Below are positions 11,101 through 23,680 of a stretch of DNA of 64,000 nucleotides, one piece after another. The stretch's first letter is position 1. The number at the start of each line of letters is the position of its first letter. The DNA lies in assembly GCA_013399305.1 (NCBI GenBank), contig VXAI01000015.1, positions 6,570,182 to 6,634,181 on the forward strand. Reading direction: 5' to 3'. The translations under genes were made by a program, and so were the position numbers. The DNA comes from Rostratula benghalensis (taxonomy: Eukaryota; Chordata; Aves; Charadriiformes; Rostratulidae). The notes under the pieces were generated by a model. The model saw only the letters and a program-made list of their open reading frames with translations. It was not told the DNA's origin and searched no databases.

Positions 11101-12601
11101 AACAAGAGGAAGGTAAGGCTAATCCAGGACCTCTGAAGGCTTCCTTGGGCTCATACTTTAATAGCTGCATTTTTGTGACTGCAAAACGATTGCATGTTCT
11201 AAATCTGAAGTCTTCTGAGGGCAGCAGAAGATTTCCTGACGTTGGGGGCCCAGTGACTCCCCTGGATCCTTAGATCCAACAGAACAAATTCATAAGGGTC
11301 CGAGTCGGCCTTTTGCATTGACAGAATCACCCTGTAATGGAACCCAAGCCAAGTGCTGCTGTGGCACGATAGGAACACCACAAAAATGAGCAAAGTTAAC
11401 TGAGAGAGGGAATAGTCTGGACGATTCCTTTTACCGGTACAAATAACATAAAAGTCCCAAGTATGGATGTAAATAGAGCAAACTAACTCCGCTGGCCAAT
11501 GAGTACCTGCAGATGTCACAGCTCACTTTCTGCTTTAAGCAGCGATATCCGATGATTCCCTGTTAAATTCAGTTTGAGTTGGTGCTGCTGCAGTTTACAG
11601 TGGTTTTTCCTGGGCTGTGTTTCAGAGGTGATGAGGGCCTACCTGCAGCAGCTGAGGCAAGAAACTGGTCTTCGCCTTTGTGAAAAAGTATTTGATCCTC
11701 AAAGTGACAAGCCTAGTAAGGTAAGAGTTCAGTGTGATCAGCACAGATTGAATGCAAGAGGCTTGGTGTGTTTTTTGGGAAATGTGTGGAGAGAAGTGAG
11801 GTGCTGGGGTGAGGGATCAGGCCTGGGTAACTTCAGCACAACCTGCCCTGGTTTTACAAGGCTAGTGCAATAGCAGGCTGCTAGTTATCAATAAATTGAA
11901 TCTGTAATGTGGTCAGACAGCTAATGCCAGTGTGGGTTACTTTAAAAAGCAGGGCAGTAATAAGGGGTGTCTGGTTCATCTTTTAAAAGTACTGCACATC
12001 TGCTCTTGGCTAGGTTTTCAAATGGAAATTCACAGCATGAGAGATGCTGTTTATCTTCCCAGGTAGTTGTGATTTGATAGCTTCTTTGATGTAGACCGTT
12101 TTGCCTCATATCTGGGCTAAAAAAAAAAAGCTTATCAATGCATGAATTGCCTTGTGCCTGTTCACAGGTTTCATGTGCAAATGTGACTGCATTTAATACT
12201 GAAATTATTTAGACTAATTTAGTTTTGAAGGCAGAGCTTTCTGATGCATCACTTGATTATAATTACATTAGAATAAACAGCAAAAATAAAGCAATAGAAA
12301 GAAGATAAAGTAGCATGTCCTGCTTTAATTCAGAGTCCTATGTTACAAATTCATGGGGTCCATTCCTGTCCTCTTGTTTGCCTAAATTGCAGTAGAAACC
12401 AGTGTGGGTAACTGTATGTGCAAAATTGGAGCCTTAACATTTATTATATGTCAGAAGCTGAGTATTTTGAAGTCAATGTTTACTTACCACACGGAAACTG
12501 CTTTTGCATGTTTTCTGACTATGTACTTCCTTCTGCAGTGGTGGATCTGCTTTGTGAAGAGACAGTTCATGAACAAGAGTCTGTCAGGTCCTGGGCAGTG
12601 A
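7930..12601 (+). CDS. ARPC3: Actin-related protein 2/3 complex subunit 3 (p21-Arc)
   Basis: Seven coding exons: 7930-7935, 9122-9221, 10319-10395, 10678-10746, 10986-11112, 11626-11720, 12539-12601. They total 537 nt, 178 aa, the family length. All junctions are GT-AG with matching phases. ARPC3 is a structural subunit of the seven-member Arp2/3 complex that nucleates branched actin filaments at the leading edge, endocytic sites and comet tails. The protein follows the vertebrate sequence closely, from the [10 protein letters not shown] start through [20 protein letters not shown] to a [20 protein letters not shown] ending. The first coding exon carries only six coding bases (Met-Pro), placed inside the CpG island before a 1.2-kb intron; this split matches the known N-terminus MPAYHSSLMD and fixes the start. 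Confidence 0.97.
9627..9644 (+). repeat. (GGA)6 in ARPC3 intron 2
   Basis: Six GGA units form a short purine-rich microsatellite in intron 2 of ARPC3. Confidence 0.85.
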
Positions 12602-13044
12602 ACAAGCAAAGCAGCAACAACATTAAATGTTTTCACAGCAAGGTGTATAAAGTATTTTACCTTTGTTTTGGCTACATTTTGTACCAAGGAAGAATTAAAT
12701 GCTTATGGAGGAAAAAAATAACAAAACCACAAACACAATCCAGTCAATGAGGGATAAGGGAGGGAGAGCAAAAACGTAATTTGAGTAGGGTAATTCAATA
12801 TTATTAAGCTGGTGCTTAATAAGTGATTTCTAACATGCTGTTTCAGATGCAAGCTGCTTTATTATCAGTGGCTACAGCTAGCATTTAAAACAGGGCTTGT
12901 ATTTAAAGAAAAGTAATGGGCATGCCTCTGGGGTGGGGGGAGCTGTGTAATTGCTCTACTGGCTAGAGTCTCGGTATCGAATGTCCACAGAAAATGTACC
13001 TCTCACGCTGTGTTGTCCAGTGCAGTGATTTTTACCTTGTTTTC

Positions 13045-13050
13045 AATAAA
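13045..13050 (+). terminator. ARPC3: Poly(A) signal of ARPC3
   Basis: AATAAA lies 443 bases after the stop codon and is followed by GT-rich sequence (AATGTGGTATC, then TCTTGTGG). A second AATAAA at 13677-13682 could serve longer transcripts. Confidence 0.75.
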
Positions 13051-13099
13051 TTTAGCTTGTAATTAATGTGGTATCTCCTTTAAGTCTTGTGGATAGCCT

Positions 13100-14019
13100 G
13101 CAAAGAAAGCAGAGTTTTGGGGTTTTTTTGTGTGAAAAGCCTATCGTCATTGTGTAATGATAATCAATAGGAAGTGAATCATTCCCACTGAAAACTGGGA
13201 GTTAATGCAGGGGCTGTAATTTGTGGCAATGTACCTGGTTATTGAGCAGGTCTGCTTGGCTGCAGAGCAGTGCTCCATCCTACTAAAATGCCTTCAAAGG
13301 GAACACAGGCAGATAACAGCTTAGTTTGAGGCTGCCTTTGTGACAGCAGATTCAGTCCAACACAACCTCACACGATACTGGCAAAAACTGTGACTCTTTT
13401 ATCAGTGAGCTGGCTCCTTGAAGAACAGCAAATCCCAGTTCATTTTATTCCAAGTTGTCTCTTTCCTTCATGGCAATACTTGTTTTGCTCTTGCTGCACA
13501 GCACCAACACGCTTGTTGTGTTACCTTCTCTGAAGTCTGGTGCCAGTCATGCTTTGCTGTTGGTGGGTTTATCAAGGTGTATTCCGCTCCAAACAGTGGC
13601 AATAATGTTCAACCCAAAAGCTCCCATTTCATAGGATTTGTAGTAGTAGTATTAGGATAGCTTGCATTCTTTTTGTAATAAATGAGGAGGGAAAAATTTG
13701 ATTCTGCTCTCCTTTCAGTCTATGCCTTGTATAGGGTATCGCTAGTGAGTCATTTTCCCTGGGTGTGGCCCAGAAGAAAGCTAGGTTTTGAAGGGTCTTT
13801 CCCCTCAGTTACCCACTTCTATAGGCAGGAATTTCCTTATCTCAAATACTTCCATCGTATTTAGCTGCCGGAACCAGCAGGCAGTAAAGCCTCAGGAGAA
13901 CAAGGGCAAGACTCAAGAATTGTACAGCCACGGAATGCATGGCTCTTCCACACAACGATACTGGACCAGAACCGACCCCTCCACTCCTCTAGGGCGAACA
14001 ACTTCCCTCAGCAGCGACC
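13100..14019. other. Intergenic region between ARPC3 and ANAPC7
   Basis: Unique sequence with no coding signal that I can recognise. An open frame entering ANAPC7 exon 1 extends leftward to an ATG at 13788, but before about 14100 it shows no protein-like conservation that I can see. Confidence 0.5.
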
Positions 14020-14430
14020 GCCGCCCTTCCCGCCCCGCCACTGCGCAGGCGCGGGGCTGCCAGGGGCCTGGCGCGGCGCGCACCACCCGGGGTTGCCCTG
14101 TGGCACGCCTGCCGGATCGAGAGTCCGCCATGAAGGCAGTCCCGCAGGCGCCTGCAAGCGGCGGCGGCTTGCGAGGACCTCTCGGTGGCGCCATTTTGGA
14201 GTGCCGGCGGGTGGCGGCGTTGTCTCCCCCATTGCCGTCCGTCTCCGTTCTGCGCCTTCCCGCCGCCGGCATGAGTGTGGTGGAGCACGTACGAGAGATG
14301 GCGGCCGCCGGGCTCCACTCTAACGTGCGGCTCCTCAGCGGGCTTCTCCTCACGATGAGCGGCAATAACCCGTGAGTGGCCCTCCCGCGGGAGGGCGCGG
14401 CGGGCCGGTGGTGCTGAGGGAGAGAGGGGC
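14020..14430. promoter_or_regulatory. CpG-island promoter of ANAPC7
   Basis: A GC- and CpG-rich stretch covers ANAPC7 exon 1. It holds an NRF1-like site TGCGCAGGCGCG at 14042-14053 (one mismatch to the palindromic consensus) and a YY1-like site AGATGGCGGCC at 14296-14306, inside the first coding exon. There is no TATA box. These are usual elements of housekeeping promoters; binding is inferred. Confidence 0.75.
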
Positions 14431-17400
14431 CAGGGGGGAGAGCGCAGGGTGGAGGGGGTTTAATTATGAGCAGGGAAGGAGGTAGGGTCGCTTCTCGAGC
14501 TGTCCCTTCCGCCGGACTCCTGTCCCCGGCTGCGTCCGTCCGGGGTTCACCGTGAGCAGCGCAGCCTGGACCCCTCGGGGTACCCGCTACAAGAGCGCCC
14601 TGGCAGACACGGAGGGATTTTCTCTTTCCAGGAGTTCCCTGTGTAGGTCATGGCTCTTCCCCTGATTCAGGTGATTCCCTTTATTTTTTAGGACTTCCCT
14701 CTAAGGTATCATTTTACATTAGTTTTGAGGAATTAATTAAAGCCAGAATTCCATTCTGGAACTCTTAACTCTTCAACACTCCTGCGAACATCCTGAAAGT
14801 GTTATCAAGGGAGGTTGTAAAACGTACAAACATGCGGATTAGGACCAGGATAGCTGTACCAAGGAGCTGAGTTTCCTTGTAAACTTGAGTCTATTCAAAT
14901 AAAATGTGCTTTTGTGTACGTTGACAACATGTGGGTTGTTCTGAAGAGGATCGGGCTGTTCCGTTATGAAAACAGTGGCCAAGCTGCTGATGAGGTGTCA
15001 AGAATGGCAATTATGTTTGTTTGTTTACAGATAAAAGAAATTGGCAAGATAATTTGTGAAGAGATAGTACCTGTTACTCAAGGGCCCTTCCAATGCAATA
15101 AAAGAGACAACAGTTGGAAGTTGAAGCCGGGCAATCCAAAGCTACAAGCTACTTTGGATCCATAGGGGTCTACAGTTAGTTTATCTCAGCCTTTCTGTTT
15201 GCATTTCTTCTAGGGAACTGTTTTCACCATCTCAAAAATACCAGCTCCTTGTATATCATGCAGACTCTCTCTTCCATGATAAAGAATATAGAAATGCTGT
15301 AAGTAAGTATACAATGGCCTTGCAGCAGAAAAAGGCATTAAGTAAAACTTCTAAAGTAAGACCTTCTACTGGGAATGCTGCTTCCACTCCCCAAAGCCAG
15401 GTATTTAAAAATTGACTAATGTGATGTGTAAAATAACCATATTCCCCCTTTCAGTTAATGTTGCTGAGTCAATATTATGGCATTAGATTGTGGATTTATC
15501 ATGTCAAATAAACCTGACATTTAAGACTACTTAATGTACCAGTGTGGTGGTTTCTAATGCAAAACTTTAAACATGAGATTATTAATTTTTTGTATTGTGT
15601 AGTTCACACTTTATTTTTTTTTGACATAATATAAGCATTTAATGAGAAAACCGTATTAGAATTTTCTGCATGACTAAAAAGCTAAATGACTGAAAGTGTT
15701 ATACTTGGAAGTTTGGTTTTTATTTCAGTGTTTACCGTCTGAAATTGAAGTGAAATATAAAATGGCTGAATGCTATACCATGCTGAAACAAGATAAAGAT
15801 GCCATCGCTATTCTTGATGGGATACCTTCCAGACAGAGGACCCCAAAGGTCAGTTCTGGCAGACTTTTGTCACAGGTCTTGGGTCAGCAGATCTTGAATC
15901 TGTATGTGGTCAAAAAGAAGGTAACCTATAGATATAATGGCATTGTGTCTCAGTGTTTGCTTTTGTATTAGTTAAATGTTGTTTAGAAACACTTCCTAAT
16001 GTTTAAATTAATTTAGTTTATTTGGCCTCTTTAGTAGCAGGCAAATTTTATATTTTATGTTAGAAAGAATTCCAAGAAAGTGAAATGAGTTAAATGTTTG
16101 TGTGCATCTTTATTAATTTGTGTGAATTACCTGGTTAACTCTTCAGTACTGCACACAGAAAGTACAGAATTTTGTTTGCATACAAGGATGAAGAAACACT
16201 ACTTTTTTAGTTCTAGAAGTTGATAAAGTATTTGAATATCCATACATAAGGGTACATAAGTCTGTATCACCCATTCGGTAGCTCTTCTTTGTGTATTATC
16301 ATGAATATTTTTCATAAAGAATAACGTGGCTGGTCTGAACAAAAGCATTAACCAGGAGTAACATTGTAAAATTTATGTAGTTGCAAACAGCTGAGTTACT
16401 GTAAATTAGTAAACAATTGCCAGACACCTCACTGAATAATTTCCTGCAGTTCTGAGTCAGACATGTAAACGTGAGAGCCAAAGCAATTGTTTAAGTGAAT
16501 GTATTTTGCCTGGCTCTGACTGCAAAGTGGAGCCCCAGTCTCTGTGGAAGAGCTGTGTGCCACTGGATGTAAGGCTCAGAGAAAAGAAACAATTTTGATT
16601 TTATGCTCTGTGGAAGGTTACAGTCATCTCAGAAGAAGAGTGGGCAATTTTCCCTCCTGCCTGGAACAGGAGGGAAGGAGGCAGGTGTTCTTGGAGAAGA
16701 AGTTGTGACCTTTTTTATTGAGGCTTTCTCATATGTGACTCTACCAACGTTTCTGTTGCTTTTAGATCAATATGATGTTGGCAAATCTATACAAGAAAGC
16801 AGGTCAAGAACGTTCATCTGTTACAAGCTACAAGGAAGTGCTGAGACAGTGCCCTTTAGCACTTGATGCCATCCTAGGTAGGTGTCTGCACGCTGTGGCT
16901 ATTTCAGTATTAAACTGCATTCTAATTTGAATTATGCTTGACTCTAGGTAACTCTTACATTTGCATGTAATGCGTAATGCCCACATTATGCCAATTATAA
17001 AAGGCATTGTAATAACCTGCTTGTTTATGTTTGTCAAGGGATGGAGTTTCTGGTCTTCAGTCAATTAATCTGTATTAAGAGCAGTTTCTGGTGGCTGAGG
17101 TTGATGTATGTACCCTCCTGAACAGGTTTGCTCTCGCTGTCGGTGAAAGGTGCAGAAGTGGCCTCTATGACCATCAACATCATCCAGAGCATCCCCAACT
17201 TGGATTGGCTTTCTGTGTGGATCAAGGCATATGCTTTTGTGCATACTGGAGATAACACAAGAGCAATAAATACCATTTGGTAAGAGTTCAAAGGGCATGA
17301 TGTAATCAAATAATATTTTTATATAGTTACATTAAAAATAGCATTATATAAATAACAGTTGTTCTTTTTCCTCTCTTACAGCTCTTTAGAGAAAAAGTCC

Positions 17401-20400
17401 TTGCTGAGGGACAACGTAGACTTACTGGGGAGCTTAGCAGATCTGTATTTCAGAGCTGGAGATAATAAAAACTCTATTCTGAAATTTGAACAAGCACAAA
17501 TGCTGGATCCTTACCTAATAAAAGGTGAGTAACTCCTAAAGGAAAGTTTACCTGGTGTAATGATCTGATGAGTAACGTTAGAGTAGCAGCTACATGCAGT
17601 CAAGTGTGCAGAGGAGTATTGTGTATTGCTGTACCTGAATTTCAAGCCAGAATTTACATTCACAAGCTGTGTGTCTGGAGCAGTTACTGGTAGTTGCACA
17701 GTTTAAAATAGGTGCTTGGGGGGTTGTTTTTTCTTGTTGTGAATGAACTTTCCATTTCTTGATGGTTGATCTTCAAATGTTTTCACTTTAGGAATGGATG
17801 TATATGGTTATTTACTGGCACGTGAAGGTCGACTAGAGGATGTGGAGAACTTGGGCTGCCGTCTCTTCAATATTTCTGATCAACATGCAGAACCCTGGGT
17901 GGTATCTGGGTAAGTTTTCTTTCCTTTCTTACCGTGTTACAGATGATTCAGTGGATTCAGCTTTTTTACTTCAGAAGGTGCTTTTCTAGCCTGTCTGTTC
18001 TGTTCTTGGAGTAACTTAAATTGGCTATCCATAGATCTCCAGTTTAGTTATTTTCTTTATGTTTAAAGCTATTTGAGTTACTGCACCTGTGCATTAATAA
18101 TGAGATACTGAATAGCTATGACAATTAATATTCATAATGCTTTTTTTTTTTTGTAAACTCCTGAAGAAAATTTTTTTCCTGAATATATGTTCTTAACTTG
18201 AAATGCGAGAAGTTCAACAGCTACCTGCATTTTTTTCTTCTTCTTTCTGCTTTTGAACCTCTGTGAATGTCTACAGGCAGTACATCTTTACAATCCATCT
18301 TGCCTTTCCACAGGTGTCATAGTTTCTACAGTAAACGATACTCTCGTGCCTTATATTTGGGAGCCAAAGCCATCCAGCTTAACAGTAACAGTGTTCAAGC
18401 TCTCCTGCTGAAAGGAGCTGCTCTTAGGAACATGGGGCGGGTGCAGGAAGCGATTATACACTTCCGTGAAGCCATACGTCTCGCACCGTGCCGCCTGGAT
18501 TGCTATGAAGGTGAGTGAAGTGAACCTTCTGCCTAGAACTGTCTGCTGTTTTAATACTTGTGTCCCAGTTTCCTGATCTGCAAGTTCCTTTGATATCTTT
18601 TTAAAACTCTTGGGTATAGGGTCGCTTTTTCAATTTGCAATTTGTGTTTATTTTCTTATTGGAGTCTCAGGTGTTTGGGGTCTGAGTGCTGCTCAGTGCA
18701 CATAATTGGGGAAGGTGCGGACTCAAAACCTGAAATGTTTTCCTTTTTCTGTCATCAGGTCTCATTGAATGTTACCTGGCATCCAGCAGTATCCGTGAAG
18801 CCATGGTTATGGCAAATAATGTGTATAAAACCCTGGGAGCAAATGCACAGACACTCACTCTCTTGGCAACAGTCTGTCTCGAAGACCCAGTCACACAGGA
18901 AAAAGCAAAAACGTTATTGGACAAAGCACTAACACAAAGACCTGATTACATTAAAGCTGTGGTAAAGAAAGCAGAACTTCTTAGTAAGTTGCTTTTTTTT
19001 TTTTTTCTCATGTCAACTTAATTAAAGCATACTGTTCTATGTGGAAGAGTGTTCTGCAGCCTCGTCAATGTGAAGAATGGAGCAGTTGATGTTACAGCCG
19101 GGGCATTTACAGTTCTGCCCTGAAGGAAAGTCACAGGAATTAATTACATTCAGCAACTGATATTACACCAGCACTTAAAACAATTGCAAACAAAAAAGTT
19201 TTGACTTCAAAGTATATGAAATCCTGCGTGTGGCAGTTACTGCAATACAAGGCCATTGTTTAATCTTGCAAAAAGTATATCCCCGCTGTCCCCCTTCCTG
19301 ACAGTTCTGAAGGAAACAATAGCCTTGTGTTAGGATGGCTCTTTGTGTACACTCTGACTTTTTATCGATTTACCGAAGCTATTAATTAAAGCTGTAGTTT
19401 TGCATACCAACAGGTAGAGAACAGAAGTATGAAGATGGAATCGCTTTGCTGAGGAACGCCCTGGCTAATCAGAGTGACTGCGTTCTGCACCGAATACTGG
19501 GAGACTTCCTTGTAGCTGTCAATGAGTATCAGGAAGCAATGGACCAGTACAGCATTGCCCTGAGGTAAAGCAGAGACTCTGAGATTGCAGCATAAGAACC
19601 AGTAATCAACTTGGCTAAGGAAAAAGTTGAGCCACTTTGTATCTGAGCTCTATATCATTGTCCCTTCAAACAAAAACCTTACCATCCTGTTAATGAATTA
19701 GTTGCTCATAAGGCTTTGAAGTGAGAAGTGCAAAATTTAGGGACGGCATTCATGCAGAATATGTCACTAGGTGTGCAATTCTTTGACTAATGAAAGGATT
19801 AAGGCTTGGGCTTTTTAATATTTATTAATTATTATACGGTTGGGCATCTTAAAATCAATTTCTCTAGAAGGTATCAGTGAGCTATGAAGTAAATTTTCAT
19901 AGCTTGATTCAATTTAACATAAACTAAATGTTATTTATAGGGTGTTTACATGTTTTGATTTCAACAAGTTATGTCCACTCTAAAATTCTGTAAGTGTAAA
20001 TGGGTCAGTGGGTTTTTCCTTGCATATATTTAGTCATTGTCATTGAAGATTTTACTGTTTTCATGTTACTCTGTAATTAGTATTGTCCAGAATAGTGTGA
20101 TAAGTGCATTCTTGGGCATCAAAGTTGTTTTATGTAAAAAAAAATAAATTGTTTTATGTAAAGATTTAATGCTCCAGTGTCAGCCTGAGGTAAAGTTGCA
20201 TCATCTACTAAACTGAACTTTGTGATGATGATAAAACAAGGATGTGTAGGCAACAAATGAGGCTTTCTAAAATGTATTTACTACTACTTACAATAATGTC
20301 ACAAATACAAGGAAAAAAAAACAGTTTAGGACAATGCTTTCTTTTTTCTTTTTTCTTTTCTTTAAACTTAGTTTGGATCCAAATGATCAGAAGTCACTAG

Positions 20401-20561
20401 AAGGAATGCAGAAAATGGAAAAAGAGGAAAGTCCAACCGATGCAACCCAGGAAGAAGATGTGGACGATATGGAGGGAAGTGGAGAGGAGGGGGACTTGGA
20501 AGGCAGTGACAGTGAAGCAGCTCAGTGGGCAGACCAGGAGCAGTGGTTTGGCATGCAATAA
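14271..20561 (+). CDS. ANAPC7: Anaphase-promoting complex subunit 7
   Basis: Eleven coding exons: 14271-14371, 15214-15400, 15729-15848, 16766-16877, 17126-17279, 17382-17524, 17792-17909, 18314-18510, 18759-18983, 19414-19564, 20372-20561. They sum to 1698 nt, 565 aa, the classical vertebrate APC7 length; all introns are GT-AG and in phase. APC7 is a tetratricopeptide-repeat subunit of the APC/C ubiquitin ligase; it homodimerises and stacks with the APC3, APC6 and APC8 TPR arc that receives CDC20/CDH1 and drives cyclin B and securin destruction. TPR-like helices fill about residues 30-510, for example the run ALYLGAKAIQLNSNSVQALL in exon 8. The last exon encodes an acidic, low-complexity tail (about 515-560) ending EQWFGMQ. 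The start at 14271 is chosen because MSVVEHVREMAAAGLHSNVR aligns with the known N-terminus; an in-frame ATG at 14130 could add 47 residues. Confidence 0.97.
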
Positions 20562-22900
20562 CAGCCTGTCAGCCCCCTGCTTGTTTTGGCACTTGAAGAC
20601 ACCCCTAGGGCCATTCTTTGAAGAACGTAAACTCCAATTTCTGCAGTAACAAAGGCCTTCTTTTTTTATTTTTTTTTTTAATTCCTTAAATAGACTCTGA
20701 AACCATTTAGCAGTTCTATGCATCTCAATACCGTGAAGATTCTTGATGCTTCTTATTTATTAAGTGTAAGGGACTAGCTGTATTGGAGGTTATTTGCAAC
20801 TTTTCTTTCAAAAAATTCCTGCTAAAACTAAAAGCATTAGAATCTGAAGTGTGTAATAAGGCTGTTGTATAATGAGAACAATGTCTAAATCCTGTCCAGG
20901 GCTGAGAGCGCTTGATTGATTTGTAAATAGAGTGGTTTGTACTCCTTTGTGGAAAAGATCTTACTCTCTTGTTTGTGTGCTGCTGTTTGGGCTCCTGCTG
21001 AAGTCTGGAGGAGCTGCTGCTCAGCTGTGGCTGAAAGCAGCACTTTTCTCTTGCTGGGTTTCTTGAATTAAGTTTGTCTTTTTCTAAGGCATTTCACATG
21101 TTGTAAAGGAGAAGTTTGGGACGCTGGGCAACTTGGACTCATGGATGCTTTTGTAGCTGAGTGATTTGTATATGTACAGAATTGAGCCAGTGTTGGAGAA
21201 TTGCAGTCATTTCCCCAGTCCTTCCTAAACCCCGTAATCACTTGGTCTGTACATGAGCATTTATTTTTAAATGCAGTTAAGTTCTATTTCAGTGTGTTAC
21301 TAAAAGGTTTTACAGCAGTGACTCAAGGCACTTCACATTCTGTATACAGCACTGACATTTAAAATGATATAAAAAGAATTCATCCCTCTTCACTTGCATT
21401 GCTGTAGAAATGTTAAATTACGCAAATATACGTATTGTCTTGGGTTTGCCCTGTTTATAGACTTTGTTTCATCAAGTAATACTTGAATTAATTTTTTCCC
21501 TCACCTTTTGAAGCGAAGCTTCATGTACAAATTCTCAACATCAGCATTTCAAGGCTGAGGTTCTTTGTGTAATCTAGAAACCGTTTCAGTTCTGTGGGCT
21601 TGATGCGTGGGAGGAGGAATTACTACTTGCTCTTAGTTTTCTTGCAGTTCTGATTTCCTTACTCTTTTTACTAAAGCATGTATTTTTATCTTTATATTGG
21701 CAATTTAATTCCTTTTGTGTTTATTCTGTTGCCACAAGTATGCTGGAGCACACAGACTTTTTCTACAAAGCTGGATGAGTTTTGCGTGTCCCTTGGAGGG
21801 AAAATGGCTGTTTGATAGAAATACATGACGTGGAAAAACACATTTCCCCCCAGCTGTAGGTGTATGATGCAGGTAAGGGTGAAATATCTCTCCCTCTGCA
21901 GAGCAAAAAGAATATGCAGGTTATTTCTGTTAGAGTCTTATTTTGGAAATATTTTGGTATGTCACATCTTACAAAGGAGGACTCTTAATAGTTTTATCTA
22001 TTTTTAAAAAGACAACAGCTGAGTATCTGTTCTCTCTGGAATTTTGTGGGCTTTAGACTTTCCAAAACATCGAATTGAGTTACGGTTATTTGAAGGCTAT
22101 TTGGGAAGAACAGAAAAGCATGTGCTGCTGTCTTGGTGGTCGAACTGGCAGAGGCTGTTACTGCTCTCTCCTTAAGCAAGTGCACCCAATGGCTGTATTT
22201 CCAGTGGAACAAACATTTTGTTAATTGCATTCTGGTGGATGAGAGGCCTGACCCTGTTCTTCTGAAGAATCTGTTTATATCAGTATTGTGTGATGCAGGG
22301 AATATTGCACGTCCTTCCTAACTGAAGGAAATGTGCATCTACTTCAAGCATCAATTCTAAGTATCTCCTTTTTAAAAAGGAACCTGCTTTGTTTTCTCCT
22401 CACACAAGTATGTGAGGTATGTGATGTATATTTTGTGAGCTGCTCAGCCCCTTTATTCTAATGATTCCTTTAAGCAGGTCGTTATCACAGATGGAAACCA
22501 CAGGTCTTACACATTTCTCTGAAACATTTACAGAAGAGGAAATCGAGGAACCACAGTTTTACTAAAAGCATTCTGCAGAGAGTTAGAGGATAACCTGATA
22601 ATCTCTCCTTTTAGAACAGATGGGGAACTAAAACTATTTCAAGATGGGTGTGCCATAAAGAAAACACTAGAATGCTGTGTGTTGCTTTAGCAAACAAGTC
22701 CAGGTACACCTAAGAACATCTTACGGCAGCTGTCAGTGGAGTTGTGTCCTCGGTGCTTTGTTTTTCTGAGAACTTGGCTCCTTATCAAAAGTGAAAAGTT
22801 TGGTCAGATCCATCAAATAACACCTCTGTAAGTACCTGGTGGATTGGGGTTATATAGTAGGGGCATTGTCTTTGCTAATAGTTGTACAGAGGAAAGAACT
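20562..22900 (+). other. ANAPC7: Probable ANAPC7 3' UTR and downstream sequence
   Basis: AT-rich sequence after the ANAPC7 stop, with T-rich patches such as 20660-20680. I do not see an unambiguous AATAAA with a GU-rich follower near the stop, so the 3' end is not placed. No coding exon is visible. Confidence 0.45.
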
Positions 22901-23646
22901 TGAAGATGCCATTCGTGTCGAGTGTGTTTGAGATTATATATCTCCCTATATATAGCACTAGCTCCAGAATTCTAGAGGGATTCTTCTTGCCTGTTAATGA
23001 GCCTTCATTAGCGCTCTAATTTTAGAATGTGATCTCTTTGTTTTGCAGAGATCTTGTAACTCTCAAATTCAGTTACTGGTATTCCAGGTCAGGGAATACA
23101 ACCATTAGCCCCTAATAGGCAGCTGACCTCATTCCATCCCTGAATTGTGTGCTGTGTGCCCCAGAAGAAAAGATGAGAAAGCCAAAGCCTGCAGTTCAGC
23201 CTGTGTCAGACCCGTGATGTGAAGTCCCCCAAGGGCAGCAATGGGCAGGTGAGGCCAGAAAGCAGCTGCTGTCCCCTTGTGTGGCCCAGTGCTGGCACGG
23301 GCAGGTCTTTGGGGCTGGGTAGGGATGGAGCCACCCCTGTTTGCTTGAAATCCTTGACTTGAAATCACAAACATCCTTAGTGAGTTTTAATTCCTTCTAC
23401 TCTGTGACACAGAAGACCTGCAAAGGGACAGAATTTCTTCAAGCCCTGCATGGGCTTGGGGTAAGGGCTAAAAGATACAGATTTGATTTACCAGAGTCTA
23501 AAAGCAGCACGTGTTCATGGTGCTGCAGGGAGTTATCAGTCTAAGGCATGGTCCAGAGCAAGCGATTTGCCTGTGCTTTATTCTGTAACGTGCTGATAAC
23601 ACCTGAAATATTGCAGCATTTCTAGTTCTGATTTCCAGAATCTGAG

Positions 23647-23680
23647 AATTCTGGAAGCAAAATTCTGGAATTCTGGAAGC
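23647..23680 (+). repeat. Three short copies of AATTCTGGAAGC
   Basis: The 12-mer AATTCTGGAAGC occurs at 23647-23658 and 23669-23680, with a partial copy at 23661-23670 overlapping the second. This is a small local duplication in intergenic DNA. Confidence 0.8.

Noticed and set aside
13788..14129. Leftmost part of the open frame leading into ANAPC7 exon 1
   Set aside because: It is open by chance in sequence with no protein-like character; only the part from 14130 is worth considering as an extension.
20341..20371. T/C-rich tract as an independent repeat
   Set aside because: It is the polypyrimidine tract of the ANAPC7 exon 11 acceptor.
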